64,000 bases of DNA from Marinomonas flavescens (GTDB taxonomy: Bacteria; Pseudomonadota; Gammaproteobacteria; Pseudomonadales; Marinomonadaceae): positions 186,001 through 250,000 of the forward strand of contig NZ_SJSB01000001.1 of assembly GCF_004352835.1 (NCBI RefSeq), in the 5' to 3' direction. The stretch's first letter is position 1. Each line of letters opens with the position of its first letter. Below the pieces are notes generated by a model, which saw only the letters and a list, made by a program, of their open reading frames with translations, did not search any database and was not told the origin of the DNA. Positions 1 to 9,149 of this stretch are shown piece after piece. The position numbers were made by a program, and so were the translations under genes.

Positions 1-1050
1 CAGTGGATGGGTGGCTTGGGTGTGGTGATTTTCGTTGTTGCTATTTTACCCATGTTAAACATTGGAGGAATGCGGCTTCTAAAAGCCGAAACCCCAGGGC
101 CTATTAAAGATGAAAAGCTGTCCCCCCGAGTAGCAAGCACAACGCATTACTTATGGTTAGTATATCTCACCATTACTGCGCTTTGTGCCGTGTGTTATTA
201 CCTCGCAGGAATGTCGGTTTTTGATGCCATTGGTCACAGTTTTTCGACGGTATCTACGGGAGGTTTCTCGACCCATGATGCCAGCATGGGCTATTTTCAC
301 AGCACCTTATTACTTTGGATTTGTAATGTTTTTATGTTGCTGGGAGCGACCAACTTCGCGCTGCATTACCGTGTCTATTTAGCAAAAAATATAAAGTTGT
401 ATTGGTGTGACGAAGAGATGCGAGGCTTTTTGTTAATCGTTTTTGTTATTGCGTCTCTACTGGCTTTTTACCTTTATCAACAAGGCTCAGTAAAAACGAT
501 CGGTGGCGCTTTTACTGAATCCTTTTTCCATATTATCTCGTTCATTACCAGCACTGGATTTGCGGCAACAGACTTAAGTACTTGGCCAGCGGTAACAACT
601 ATTATATTAATCTTTGTTGGTTATATTGGCGGCTGTGCAGGTTCGACGGCAGGTGGTAATAAAGTGATACGTAACATTATTTCACTGAAGTCTGTTAGCT
701 TAGAAATAAAGCGTCTTGTTCACCCAAGCGGCGTGTTCGCGATGAAATTTCAAGGTCGCACTATCAATGCCGACGTACGTCAGTCTGTTATGGGGTTTAT
801 GTGTCTTGCCGCCCTGACGACGATTGTTTTTACGATATTATTGATGGCAACGGGTCTGAGTTTCACAGCAGCACTGAGTGCGACAGCGGCTTGTTTGAAT
901 GTATTGGGGCCAGGTTTTGCAGAATTAGGCAGTAGCTTTGCGCCACTTAGTGATACTGGTACTTGGTTAATGAGTTTCGCGATGATTTTAGGGCGTTTAG
1001 AGTATTTCACCGTATTAGTGCTATTTTTTCCAATACTGTGGCGTCATTAA
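1..1050 (+). CDS. trkH: TrkH-family potassium uptake protein, C-terminal part (5' truncated by window edge)
   Basis: The reading frame is open from the first base and ends at TAA 1048-1050, so about 349 C-terminal codons of a roughly 480-residue membrane protein are visible. It is the pore-forming subunit of a Trk-type K+ uptake system in the inner membrane. Visible are several hydrophobic segments and the repeated pore-loop glycines of TrkH/KtrB proteins: STGGFS near residue 90, SSTGFAATD-like sequence (seen as TSTGFAATD) near 183, and GGCAGSTAGG near 210. The protein ends in a hydrophobic stretch just before the stop, as usual in the family. A bidirectional hairpin follows at 1094-1127. The partner TrkA is not in the window. 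TrkH and the halophile paralog TrkI cannot be told apart from this fragment. Confidence 0.9.
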   Translation, partial: QWMGGLGVVIFVVAILPMLNIGGMRLLKAETPGPIKDEKLSPRVASTTHYLWLVYLTITALCAVCYYLAGMSVFDAIGHSFSTVSTGGFSTHDASMGYFHSTLLLWICNVFMLLGATNFALHYRVYLAKNIKLYWCDEEMRGFLLIVFVIASLLAFYLYQQGSVKTIGGAFTESFFHIISFITSTGFAATDLSTWPAVTTIILIFVGYIGGCAGSTAGGNKVIRNIISLKSVSLEIKRLVHPSGVFAMKFQGRTINADVRQSVMGFMCLAALTTIVFTILLMATGLSFTAALSATAACLNVLGPGFAELGSSFAPLSDTGTWLMSFAMILGRLEYFTVLVLFFPILWRH

Positions 1051-1093
1051 ACCGTACTGGCTGATTATGTAAAGACCGATGGGCAATCATAAA

Positions 1094-1127
1094 AAAAGGG
1101 GAAGCGATCATGTCGACTTCCCCTTTT
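1094..1127. terminator. Bidirectional intrinsic terminator between trkH and the YdeP-like gene
   Basis: Arm AAAAGGGGAAG at 1094-1104 pairs perfectly with CTTCCCCTTTT at 1117-1127 around a 12-nt loop. A-rich and T-rich flanks give a U-tract on both strands. It sits between two convergent genes. Confidence 0.85.
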
Positions 1128-1145
1128 ATGTTGAAATGCTACTGG

Positions 1146-3470
1146 TTAATTTGAGACAGCCGCTATGGTATTTGCTGGTTCTTGGTACGGTTCAAGCTCA
1201 ATCGCGATGCTTTTCGAAGTTGGTGTGTAGCTAAATTCACCATGACTGTTTAGTGGAACCAGAGGGTTCGTTTCAGGATAGTACGCAGCAATATTACCGG
1301 CTGGGATACTATAAGGGACGAGTTTAAATCCACTTACTTTGCGCTCTATACCATCATCCCAAAGAGACCTTAATGTAACACTGTCGCCTTCTTGATAGCC
1401 AAGGCGCTCGATGTCTGCTGGGTTGATAAACAACACATCCCGTTCACCTTTGATGCCTCTGTAACGGTCATTCATCCCATAGATGGTTGTGTTGTATTGG
1501 TCGTGCGAGCGCAGAGTCTGCAAGATCAATGTCGTATCGCTTGCTAAGTCCTGAGCTTTTTTCGGTAATACAGAGTCTGGCAACGCATGAGCATGAATAA
1601 TCGCTTTACCGGAAGGGGTCTTCCAGTTGAGCTCTCTTGCACTGTTGCCTAAATAGAATCCACCATCCTGTTCAATGCGCTGATTAAAGTCTTTAAAACC
1701 TGGAATCACGGCTTCAATATGTTTTCGAATCAGGCCGTAGTCATCAGCCAATTCTTGCCAGTTCAAAGGGAAATTACCCAGTACAGCTTGGGCCATACCT
1801 GCAATAATTGCTGGTTCTGAGCGTTGTTCAGAGCTTAATGGTTCAAGTACGCCACCAGATGCATGCACCATGCTAAACGAATCTTCTACGGTAACTCGTT
1901 GAATCCCCTTGGCTTGTTTATCGATGTCTGTACGGCCAAGACAAGGCAAGATTAAAGCATTTTTACCAATGGTTAGATGAGAGCGATTTAGCTTTGTACT
2001 GATTTGTACAATCAGTTCACAACCTTTCAGTGCGTCTTTTGTTGCATTGGTATCAGGTGTTGCTGCCGCGAAATTGCCTCCTAAGGCGATAAAAACGCGA
2101 ACTTTGTTTTCTTGAATTGCTTGAATTGTTTGTACTACATTCAGGCCATGTTCTTGTGGCGGCTGGAAGCCAAAGTGCGCTTCCATTGCCTCTAAAAAAG
2201 CTTTAGAAGGGGCTTCGTTAATGCCCATGGTGCGGTCACCTTGAACATTACTGTGGCCACGAACAGGGCAAGCGCCAGCACCAAGTTTGCCGATATTGCC
2301 ACGAAGGGCGAGTAAATTAACAATTTCATGAATAATGGCGACAGAATGATGGTGTTGAGTGATTCCCATGGCCCAAGTGCAGATGACGCTATTGGCCTCG
2401 GCATAAACCTTGGCGCTATGGTAAATCTCTTCTTTGGTTAGTCCTGATTGCGCAATAATCGCGTCCCATGGTGTTTTTTCCACTTCAGCAAGATACTCAT
2501 CCATACCTTGAGTGTGTTGCTCAATAAACGCATGATCAAAGACTGCTTTGCCTTCTTTTTGTGCGGCCTTTTCCATTTCAATCAAGACCTTGACCATGCC
2601 TCGAACAACGGCCATATCACCACCAATTTTAGGGCAATAATAGCCCGTATTGAGTGGTTTTGAGCCATTCGTCAGCATCTCGATAGGATGCTGTGGGTGC
2701 TGAAAACGTTCTAGCCCTCTTTCACGAAGCGTATTAAAACTTAATAGTTGTGCGCCACGTTCTACTACTTCACGTAATGTTTCGAGCATTCTAGGGTGAT
2801 TTGTGCCGGGGTTTTGCCCAAACACGAACACGGCGTCAGCGTGTTCAAAATCATCCATTTCAACCGTTCCTTTGCCGGTACCAATACTGCTGGTTAAAGC
2901 GTAGCCACTGGCTTCGTGGCACATGTTTGAGCAATCAGGGAAGTTGTTAGTACCATAGGCACGCGCAAATAGCTGATAGATAAAGGCGGCTTCATTGCTC
3001 GCTCGTCCTGATGTATAAAAAGCGACTTGATTCGGATCGTCTTGCGCTTTTAATGTCTGCGCTATTTGAGTGAAGGCTTGGTCCCATGAAATCGCTTCGT
3101 AGTGGTCTGTTTGCGCGTTATAGCGCATTGGTTCTGTCAGACGACCTTGGTATTCCAAGAAGTAGTTACTTTGTGTGTTAAGCCAGCTGACGCTGTGGTC
3201 TTTAAAAAAGTTGGCATCGACACGACGCGACGTTGCTTCCCAGTTGACGGCTTTAGCGCCGTTTTCACAAAAGCGAATTTTGGCAGAGTCGTGTTTATCG
3301 CCCCAAGCACAACCTGGGCAATCAAAGCCATTAGGCTGATTGGTCTTGAGCATTGTGAATACATTGCGTACGGCGTTGTCACTTTGAAGCCAAGATTTAG
3401 TCGTGCTTTTCAGTGCACCCCAACCGCCGGCTGGTCCTTTATAGGGGGTGTAAAAATCATTTTTAGACAT
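1146..3470 (-). CDS. FdhF/YdeP-family molybdopterin oxidoreductase, alpha subunit
   Basis: A 774-residue cytoplasmic molybdopterin enzyme of the formate dehydrogenase-like YdeP family; its physiological substrate is unknown. N-terminal Cys51 and Cys54 lie in DCPGCAWGD, which is typical of this family and is not the four-Cys 4Fe-4S motif of formate dehydrogenase H. Cys184 in NMCHEASG is the likely Mo ligand in place of selenocysteine. A GHSNVQGDRTMG stretch lies in the cofactor domain and the C-terminal molydopterin-dinucleotide-binding domain is present. There is no twin-arginine signal. The start overlaps the end of fdhD by 8 bp, so the pair is cotranscribed and FdhD probably sulfurates this enzyme. 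In E. coli, YdeP has been linked to acid resistance; formate oxidation here is not shown by the sequence. Confidence 0.9.
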   Translation of the reverse strand: MSKNDFYTPYKGPAGGWGALKSTTKSWLQSDNAVRNVFTMLKTNQPNGFDCPGCAWGDKHDSAKIRFCENGAKAVNWEATSRRVDANFFKDHSVSWLNTQSNYFLEYQGRLTEPMRYNAQTDHYEAISWDQAFTQIAQTLKAQDDPNQVAFYTSGRASNEAAFIYQLFARAYGTNNFPDCSNMCHEASGYALTSSIGTGKGTVEMDDFEHADAVFVFGQNPGTNHPRMLETLREVVERGAQLLSFNTLRERGLERFQHPQHPIEMLTNGSKPLNTGYYCPKIGGDMAVVRGMVKVLIEMEKAAQKEGKAVFDHAFIEQHTQGMDEYLAEVEKTPWDAIIAQSGLTKEEIYHSAKVYAEANSVICTWAMGITQHHHSVAIIHEIVNLLALRGNIGKLGAGACPVRGHSNVQGDRTMGINEAPSKAFLEAMEAHFGFQPPQEHGLNVVQTIQAIQENKVRVFIALGGNFAAATPDTNATKDALKGCELIVQISTKLNRSHLTIGKNALILPCLGRTDIDKQAKGIQRVTVEDSFSMVHASGGVLEPLSSEQRSEPAIIAGMAQAVLGNFPLNWQELADDYGLIRKHIEAVIPGFKDFNQRIEQDGGFYLGNSARELNWKTPSGKAIIHAHALPDSVLPKKAQDLASDTTLILQTLRSHDQYNTTIYGMNDRYRGIKGERDVLFINPADIERLGYQEGDSVTLRSLWDDGIERKVSGFKLVPYSIPAGNIAAYYPETNPLVPLNSHGEFSYTPTSKSIAIELEPYQEPANTIAAVSN

Positions 3471-4299
3471 GATTAGCTACCTTTGAGTTATTGAAGGAAG
3501 GCGCAAAAACTCTGGGGGCGTCTTTCTTTGGCAAATGGATTAATATCAAGCCATATTGACGTGCTAGCTTGACCGCTAAAGTGCTTGGAGACGCTAGGTG
3601 AATCAAGCAAGATAAACCCGAACGAACGGCTTTTTGTATTAACTCTGTACTGCACCGACTGGACATAACCACGCTGTGGTTATGCAGGTCAATATTGTGT
3701 TGTAAGGCATAGCCTAGCACTTTATCCAGTGCGTTATGCCGTCCAATGTCTTCCATCGCAATAATGGCCTCACCTTGTGGCGATATCAATAAAGCGGCAT
3801 GAATAGCGCCACTGACTTTACCAATTGTTTGGTAATCAAAAAAGGTGTCTTTTAGTGTTCGTAATATGGATTCTGGCAAAATTTGACTTGGTGATAATGG
3901 CTTCAGAGAAGGCAGTGCCAGCTCTAAGGATTCGACACCGCATAGTCCACATCCGCTTGCACCGAGTCTAGCCAATCGACTCTTTTTAAAGTTAGTAAAA
4001 CGTCGTTGACTAATGACCATGTTGATATTGAAACCGCTAATATCAGCATGGTTTGTGTTTGTTTCTTCAATCGTAATATCACGAACATCATTCGCCCCCT
4101 CAATGACCCCTTCACTGAGGGCAAAGCCAAAAGCAAAGGCATCAAGAGACGTTGGCGTTACCATCATTACCGCGTGCGTGATGTCGTTAATGCTGATCGC
4201 GAGAGGGACTTCCTCAACCAGCATCACAGCCTCATGAGACGCTTCATTACTGCGTGAAAAATAGCAGGTTTGAATGCTGGTGTTTGAAAAACTGGTCAT
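3463..4299 (-). CDS. fdhD: Formate dehydrogenase accessory sulfurtransferase FdhD
   Basis: FdhD passes sulfur from the cysteine desulfurase to the molybdenum cofactor of formate dehydrogenase-type enzymes in the cytoplasm. The 278-residue protein carries the family CxxC motif as Cys117 and Cys120 in GASGCGLCG, the GRHNALDKVLG stretch near residue 188 and a conserved SSRCSTELIQKA region near 213. Length matches the family. It is the first gene of a two-gene minus-strand unit and overlaps the YdeP-like oxidoreductase by 8 bp, which points to that enzyme as its client. The 260 bp upstream (4300-4559) holds no gene. Confidence 0.95.
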   Translation of the reverse strand: MTSFSNTSIQTCYFSRSNEASHEAVMLVEEVPLAISINDITHAVMMVTPTSLDAFAFGFALSEGVIEGANDVRDITIEETNTNHADISGFNINMVISQRRFTNFKKSRLARLGASGCGLCGVESLELALPSLKPLSPSQILPESILRTLKDTFFDYQTIGKVSGAIHAALLISPQGEAIIAMEDIGRHNALDKVLGYALQHNIDLHNHSVVMSSRCSTELIQKAVRSGLSCLIHLASPSTLAVKLARQYGLILIHLPKKDAPRVFAPSFNNSKVANHV

Positions 4300-4520
4300 G
4301 GGACTCGCTTTTTTAATTACGGATGATGTTGACTACTTTAAATAATACGTAGCCCAGAAGATGGCGTCTATCTAGTTTATGCGTTTGCACGATATCTGTC
4401 GTTTTACTGGTGCCAGTACGTCGCTAAATACAGTCGCAGGGGAGGTTTGAGTCGTTATAGAAGCGTTGATAGATATCGACTTATATGTATCAGTGTTGAG
4501 TTTTTTATAGCTTAAAAGGT

Positions 4521-4554
4521 AAAACACCCTAAAGATAAAGCTTTAGGGTGTTTT
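4521..4554. terminator. Bidirectional intrinsic terminator
   Basis: AAAACACCCTAAAG (4521-4534) pairs perfectly with CTTTAGGGTGTTTT (4541-4554) around a 6-nt loop, with T-rich flanks on both strands. It lies just after the stop of the minus-strand symporter and insulates it from fdhD upstream. Confidence 0.85.
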
Positions 4555-4559
4555 TAGTG

Positions 4560-6149
4560 TTATTTGGCAACACCTAGAGGTGAAAAGAAAATATATAAAA
4601 GAATAACGCCGATACAAATGAAAATTGACATAGATTTAGCATGCTTCCATGAATCAAGCTGAATGGTAGGAGCTTTCAATTTAACAACGACATGTGTGTT
4701 TGGATAAATAAAACTTAGTAGGTATATTAAAACACTAACAAGTACGAATAGTAATCCAGTTAAATGTAAGAAATTAATATCCCAATGGAAAACAAATAAA
4801 GCCAAAGCATATATCACCATAAAGGTAACAATACCAATGTTTGCTGCTTTAGATGATACTTTCTTAGTGAACAATCCCGCAACAACAACGGTGAACATCG
4901 GCGCCATATAAAAGCTATTTACAGTCTGAAAGTATTGGAAAAAACCATCAGGCGCATAGTAAATGAATGGCGCAACGAACATAGATAATAAACCTACAAT
5001 CGCCGCGAATTTTTTACCAACGGATACCAGCTGAGTGTCTGTCGCGTCCTTGTTAATAAGAGGTTTATAAACATTTAAAGTGAAAAGTGTCGCTGTGCTG
5101 TGTAATACACTATTAAAAGAACTTAATACCGCTCCAAATAAGACAGCAGCGAAAAAGCCGACTAAAGGCGATGGCAAAACGGCATTAACTAATTTTGGGT
5201 AAGCCTGATCTCCATTATGAAGCCCTGGACCAAACATAGCGTATGCAATGATACCTGGAAGCAACAGGAAGAAAGGGCCTAAAAGTTTTAATGCCGCAGC
5301 CCATAACACTCCCTTTTGCCCTTCTTCTAAGCTTTTTGCTCCTAATGTCCGCTGAATAATCGACTGGTTTGTTCCCCAATAGAATAAATTTAAAATCAGT
5401 ACGCCGGTAAAAAAAGTAGAGATAGGAACAGGATCATCATTTCCACCAATAGCATTGAGCTTTTCGGGAAAATGAACCATTAAATATTGAAAACCACTAA
5501 TAGGATTGCCATGACCCAGTGCGCTTAAGGCGAAAAGCGGAATCAAAATGACGCCGCCTATTAACAAACCAACACCGTTGAAAGTATCAGAGTACGCGAT
5601 TGCTTTTAATCCACCAAATACGGCATAACCAGCGCCAACTAGACCAATGCCGAATACAGTGATCCAAATTCCTTGCCAGTAACTAACGCCAAAGGTATTT
5701 TGAATATCAAAAATACCAGATAGGGCAACAGAACCTGTATATAAAATAGGGGGTAATAAGTTAAACATATAGCCAAAAAGAAATAATATAGTAAAAGCGT
5801 ACATAGTGCTTTTACCAAATCTTGCTTCTATAAACTCAGGTATCGTCGTTATCCCTTGTCGTAAATATCGAGGTAATAAGAATAATGCGACGACAACTAA
5901 TGTTAATGCAGCACAGATCTCCCATGCCATCGCGGACATATTAGACATATAAGCTTGAGCATTCAGTCCAACCAATTGCTCTGTTGATAAATTTGTCAGC
6001 ATTAAAGAAGATGCTATAAGGATACCTGTCAGCCCTCGACCTGCTAAAAAGTAATCCTCTGCCGTTTCCTTTTTGTCACTTCTTACTTTTATCCAAGATA
6101 AGAAAGCTACCAAGACGGTCACGGCAATAAATGAAATAGGAATTATCAT
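4560..6149 (-). CDS. Sodium:solute symporter (SSS/SLC5 family)
   Basis: A 529-residue inner-membrane Na+-coupled symporter with about 13-14 hydrophobic segments. It has an AEDYFLAGR-like N-terminal signature near residue 32 and GGLKAIAYSD near 179 followed by hydrophobic TM6, both characteristic of the SSS family. Within the family it looks closest to the SglT/YidK-type branch, whose members carry sugars or other small solutes; the substrate cannot be read from sequence. It is the last gene of a minus-strand run, 110 bp (AT-rich) downstream of the desaturase-Rieske fusion and the reductase, which suggests that it imports the substrate of that oxygenase. A terminator follows at 4521-4554. Confidence 0.9.
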   Translation of the reverse strand: MIIPISFIAVTVLVAFLSWIKVRSDKKETAEDYFLAGRGLTGILIASSLMLTNLSTEQLVGLNAQAYMSNMSAMAWEICAALTLVVVALFLLPRYLRQGITTIPEFIEARFGKSTMYAFTILFLFGYMFNLLPPILYTGSVALSGIFDIQNTFGVSYWQGIWITVFGIGLVGAGYAVFGGLKAIAYSDTFNGVGLLIGGVILIPLFALSALGHGNPISGFQYLMVHFPEKLNAIGGNDDPVPISTFFTGVLILNLFYWGTNQSIIQRTLGAKSLEEGQKGVLWAAALKLLGPFFLLLPGIIAYAMFGPGLHNGDQAYPKLVNAVLPSPLVGFFAAVLFGAVLSSFNSVLHSTATLFTLNVYKPLINKDATDTQLVSVGKKFAAIVGLLSMFVAPFIYYAPDGFFQYFQTVNSFYMAPMFTVVVAGLFTKKVSSKAANIGIVTFMVIYALALFVFHWDINFLHLTGLLFVLVSVLIYLLSFIYPNTHVVVKLKAPTIQLDSWKHAKSMSIFICIGVILLYIFFSPLGVAK

Positions 6150-6259
6150 AATTATTATTACCTTATTTTAATATGATTTATTGATCTCAAGATTTTTTTG
6201 TTTTTTATTAAAAAGTTTATATATTTTATTAAATAGCCTCCTTGATTTTTTATATATTT

Positions 6260-7675
6260 TTAACTTATAGAAATGTTTAGAACACCATCAATGTTTTTAA
6301 TGGGGTACACTTTAATAGGCTCTTTGGCTGGACGATTAATAGCGTTGCCAGATTTTAGGCAAAACTTAGAGTTATGCTTTGGGCACAGAACTTGACCATT
6401 TTCGATAAAACCATCAGCTAGATAAGCGTGCTCGTGGCTGCAAATACCATCGGTAGCGTAAAACTCTCCGGGGTTAGTCTGGTAAATGGCGTAATGATGA
6501 CCATTGATACATACTTTAACAGCATCATTTTCACCTAATTCAGCAGCATCAACTGCTTTTATCCAGTTTGTTTTTTCTATATTTTGGACTGGAATGTTTT
6601 CACTTATTGTTTCATTTCCAGTATTTTCTTTAGGTGGATTTTTGGCTTTATTATGTGGAATGTCTTTAACACGTTTGACTTTTCTGGTTTTTGTTGAGGT
6701 AGGTATATCACGATTAATAAAATAGCTAGGATCATCCACTTGCTTTATTAGAGCAGGAATCATTTCTTTATAAACATCCCATAAACCATTATATGGTTTT
6801 GGCATTTGATCTTTTACTCGTTTGTGAAAATTTGGTAATTGGTGAAAAGGCATTAAAGGGTTCATGTGATGTTCAATATGATATTGCATGTTCATGTACA
6901 GAAAACCCAAAAAAGGATTTACCTTAATTGTCCTTGAATTTTTTCGATGATCCCAATTGTCATCGTCTAAACCTGCGTGTTGAGCAAGAACAAAGGCACG
7001 TTGAATTACGTTTCCGTACAGTTTAGGTAATCCAAAAAACAATACAGGTAACCAAGAGTGAAAGAAAAAGGCTAAAACAATAGGAATTATATTGACGAGT
7101 AAACTGGCTCTTGCCCACCAGAACATTTTTATATACTCAGATTCAGGTACAAATTTTTTCGCATCTTTAGAAACAATACCCAGAGCATGCTGTAACAATA
7201 TTGGAACGTAATAACGAGTCTCACCTAAACTCCAGAAGTTTAAGAAATGTTCCCAAAATGTTGGTGGACGAGTGACCGTAATTTCAGGATCAATGTCATT
7301 AATAACAGTATAAGAGTGATGTCTAACATGGGACCAGTGCGTAAAAATAATATCTCGTTGTTGCATTGCTGTTGAGATAAAGCATAAGGCTGTATTTAGC
7401 CATGATATTTTAAAAACAGTGCCGTGGGAGCTTTCATGCCAGCGAGCATCACAAGCGCAATAAATTACACCATATAGAAAGAATACTGGGATAGCCCAAT
7501 AAGAACCATATAAGCTGTAAGCCACAAAACCAGTTGCGGCTAATGCTGAAAACCAAATTATAGTATCGATGATTCCTCGATAGTTATTTTTTGCCATAAA
7601 CGCGCGAAATTCTTGACGCGGAATGTCAACTTGAAACCATTGCTCTTCAACAATGTAATCTTGTGGGTTTATCAT
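6260..7675 (-). CDS. Membrane fatty-acid-desaturase-like di-iron oxygenase fused to a C-terminal Rieske 2Fe-2S domain
   Basis: A 471-residue fusion protein. Residues 30-300 form a membrane desaturase/hydroxylase domain with hydrophobic segments near 35-75 and 185-215. Its di-iron histidine boxes are H80ESSH84, H113WSHVRHH120, QH233AG and H266IEHH270. A charged Pro/Lys-rich linker (325-368) leads to a Rieske domain with Cys412-x-His414 and Cys431-x-x-His434. Family members hydroxylate or desaturate lipids, alkanes or small methyl-bearing molecules; the fused Rieske centre would pass electrons to the di-iron site. The reductase gene starts 24 bp upstream on the same strand and a symporter follows. 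Substrate unknown. Ordinary desaturases lack a Rieske tail, and most ring-hydroxylating Rieske oxygenases have a different, soluble catalytic domain. Confidence 0.88.
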   Translation of the reverse strand: MINPQDYIVEEQWFQVDIPRQEFRAFMAKNNYRGIIDTIIWFSALAATGFVAYSLYGSYWAIPVFFLYGVIYCACDARWHESSHGTVFKISWLNTALCFISTAMQQRDIIFTHWSHVRHHSYTVINDIDPEITVTRPPTFWEHFLNFWSLGETRYYVPILLQHALGIVSKDAKKFVPESEYIKMFWWARASLLVNIIPIVLAFFFHSWLPVLFFGLPKLYGNVIQRAFVLAQHAGLDDDNWDHRKNSRTIKVNPFLGFLYMNMQYHIEHHMNPLMPFHQLPNFHKRVKDQMPKPYNGLWDVYKEMIPALIKQVDDPSYFINRDIPTSTKTRKVKRVKDIPHNKAKNPPKENTGNETISENIPVQNIEKTNWIKAVDAAELGENDAVKVCINGHHYAIYQTNPGEFYATDGICSHEHAYLADGFIENGQVLCPKHNSKFCLKSGNAINRPAKEPIKVYPIKNIDGVLNISIS

Positions 7676-7699
7676 GTTATTTCCTTGAGAATATTTTTG

Positions 7700-8782
7700 T
7701 TATTCTATGACTATGTTTAAAACTTTTGATTTTGGAAAAGAAACGCAGGGTAAGAAGCCACCGGATTTTAGTTCTTCATCAGTCAAACTTTTATCCGTTA
7801 GCATACTGACTTCTCCAGATTTACAAGTGCTATAGCATGCAGTGCAGGTCCCTTCCCGACAGGAAAATGGCATATCTATTCCTGCTTCAATCGCAGCTTG
7901 AAGTACGTTTACGCCAGAGGGAATTTTTACAAGATGTTTTTCACCATAAAGCTCTATGTTTGCATCGCATTCAGGAGGCTTAAAATTTGGCTTAGGGTTA
8001 ATAGGAAGCTGTGAAACAAATTGTTCACGCAGAATATGGTTTTTAGGCATGCCTTTAACCATTAAATGGTCAAAAACCATATCCATTAGGCCTGTTGGGC
8101 CACACAAGTATGCCTTCGAGTGAGGTAGATCTAAGTTGTTTTTGTTTAATAGTGCAGAAAAACGATCGGGATTTATAAAACCAGGTGAGGTTTTTTGTTC
8201 TTTTGGTCGTAACCACCCTAGAATACCTGGTTTTTTTACTTCTATCGTTTTTGTATGTAAATCATCAAAATAATATTCTATGTTGAGACGTTCAGAATAG
8301 TTTAACGTCCATTCTTCAAGCTCCTGTAAAAACATAACATCTTGTTGGGACTTATTAATGTAAATCAAAGTCACGGACTTTTCTGTTTGTAATAAAGCAG
8401 ATTTCATAATGGCTAGCATTGGTGTAATACCACTGCCTCCAGCCACCAATAATAGAGATTGAGCTTCATCCGTCTTTGCGTTAAAAGTAAAATTACCTGA
8501 TGGAGCAAGAACTGAGACTTTCATCCCTTTACGAACGCGCGTGTTGAGATAGGTAGAAGCGATCCCACCCGGTACCTTTTTAACGCCAACCCCCAATTGT
8601 TCGTCACCAAAAGTACAAAGTGAATAGGATCGACGAACTTCTTTATCATTAATATCTAATAAAAAGGTAAGAAATTGTCCTGGTAAGACGGAAGGAATAT
8701 TGTCATTAAAGTCAAAATAGAGAGCTTTACTATCATGAGTTAATGCTTCCACCTTAGTTATGGTTAATTCGTACCGATTCAT
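7700..8782 (-). CDS. Flavin/2Fe-2S oxidoreductase (FNR-type reductase with C-terminal plant ferredoxin domain)
   Basis: A 360-residue NAD(P)H-dependent electron-transfer protein. The FAD domain has R51SYS at the isoalloxazine site; the nucleotide domain has GGSGITPM (115-122) and CGPTG (227-231). The C-terminal ferredoxin domain carries Cys308, Cys313, Cys316 and Cys346 in the plant-type 2Fe-2S spacing. This domain order matches PaaE/Hmp-like and GbcB-like reductases that serve oxygenases. It is the first gene of the minus-strand run with the desaturase-Rieske fusion (24-bp gap), so it most likely reduces that enzyme's Rieske centre in the cytoplasm. Its promoter lies in the shared divergent region 8783-9149. 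Confidence 0.9.
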   Translation of the reverse strand: MNRYELTITKVEALTHDSKALYFDFNDNIPSVLPGQFLTFLLDINDKEVRRSYSLCTFGDEQLGVGVKKVPGGIASTYLNTRVRKGMKVSVLAPSGNFTFNAKTDEAQSLLLVAGGSGITPMLAIMKSALLQTEKSVTLIYINKSQQDVMFLQELEEWTLNYSERLNIEYYFDDLHTKTIEVKKPGILGWLRPKEQKTSPGFINPDRFSALLNKNNLDLPHSKAYLCGPTGLMDMVFDHLMVKGMPKNHILREQFVSQLPINPKPNFKPPECDANIELYGEKHLVKIPSGVNVLQAAIEAGIDMPFSCREGTCTACYSTCKSGEVSMLTDKSLTDEELKSGGFLPCVSFPKSKVLNIVIE

Positions 8783-9149
8783 ACTTTCCCCAGATGTAAC
8801 ATTCTATTGATTTTCAGGAGAGTGATTTAAACAGATGAGCCGATAACGAAATACAAAGATAAAGGGAAAAAGTATCATATTTATGTCATTTTTAAGCGGA
8901 TTTAATGACGAGGGAGGCAGTTTTCACAGCAATTTATAATTGCTATACCGTGTTTTTTGCCTGTGAATGGGGGCTGCTCCCCTGTGTTAATAATAAAATA
9001 GAATACGTCTATGGGATTTCTGACACTGTATAAATTTTAATATCAAAACATAAAATGGCAAAAATATGATATTTCATATCCGGAAGGTGACATGTCGAAT
9101 ATGGGTTTTATGATTAAATGTTTGAAATTAATTTTCAAGGAAAAATAAA
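8783..9149. promoter_or_regulatory. Divergent control region of the oxygenase module
   Basis: The 367 bp between the reductase (minus) and the alcohol dehydrogenase (plus) hold no gene. Two palindromes are visible: AGCAATT-TAT-AATTGCT at 8928-8944 and ATATGA-N4-TCATAT at 9064-9079. A G/C-rich stretch GGGGGCTGCTCCCC lies at 8969-8982. These are candidate operators or leader structures. No regulator gene of the module is found in the window. Confidence 0.55.

Noticed and set aside
1146..3470. True formate dehydrogenase H
   Set aside because: No selenocysteine codon, no N-terminal 4Fe-4S motif; the sequence is of the YdeP type whose substrate is unknown.
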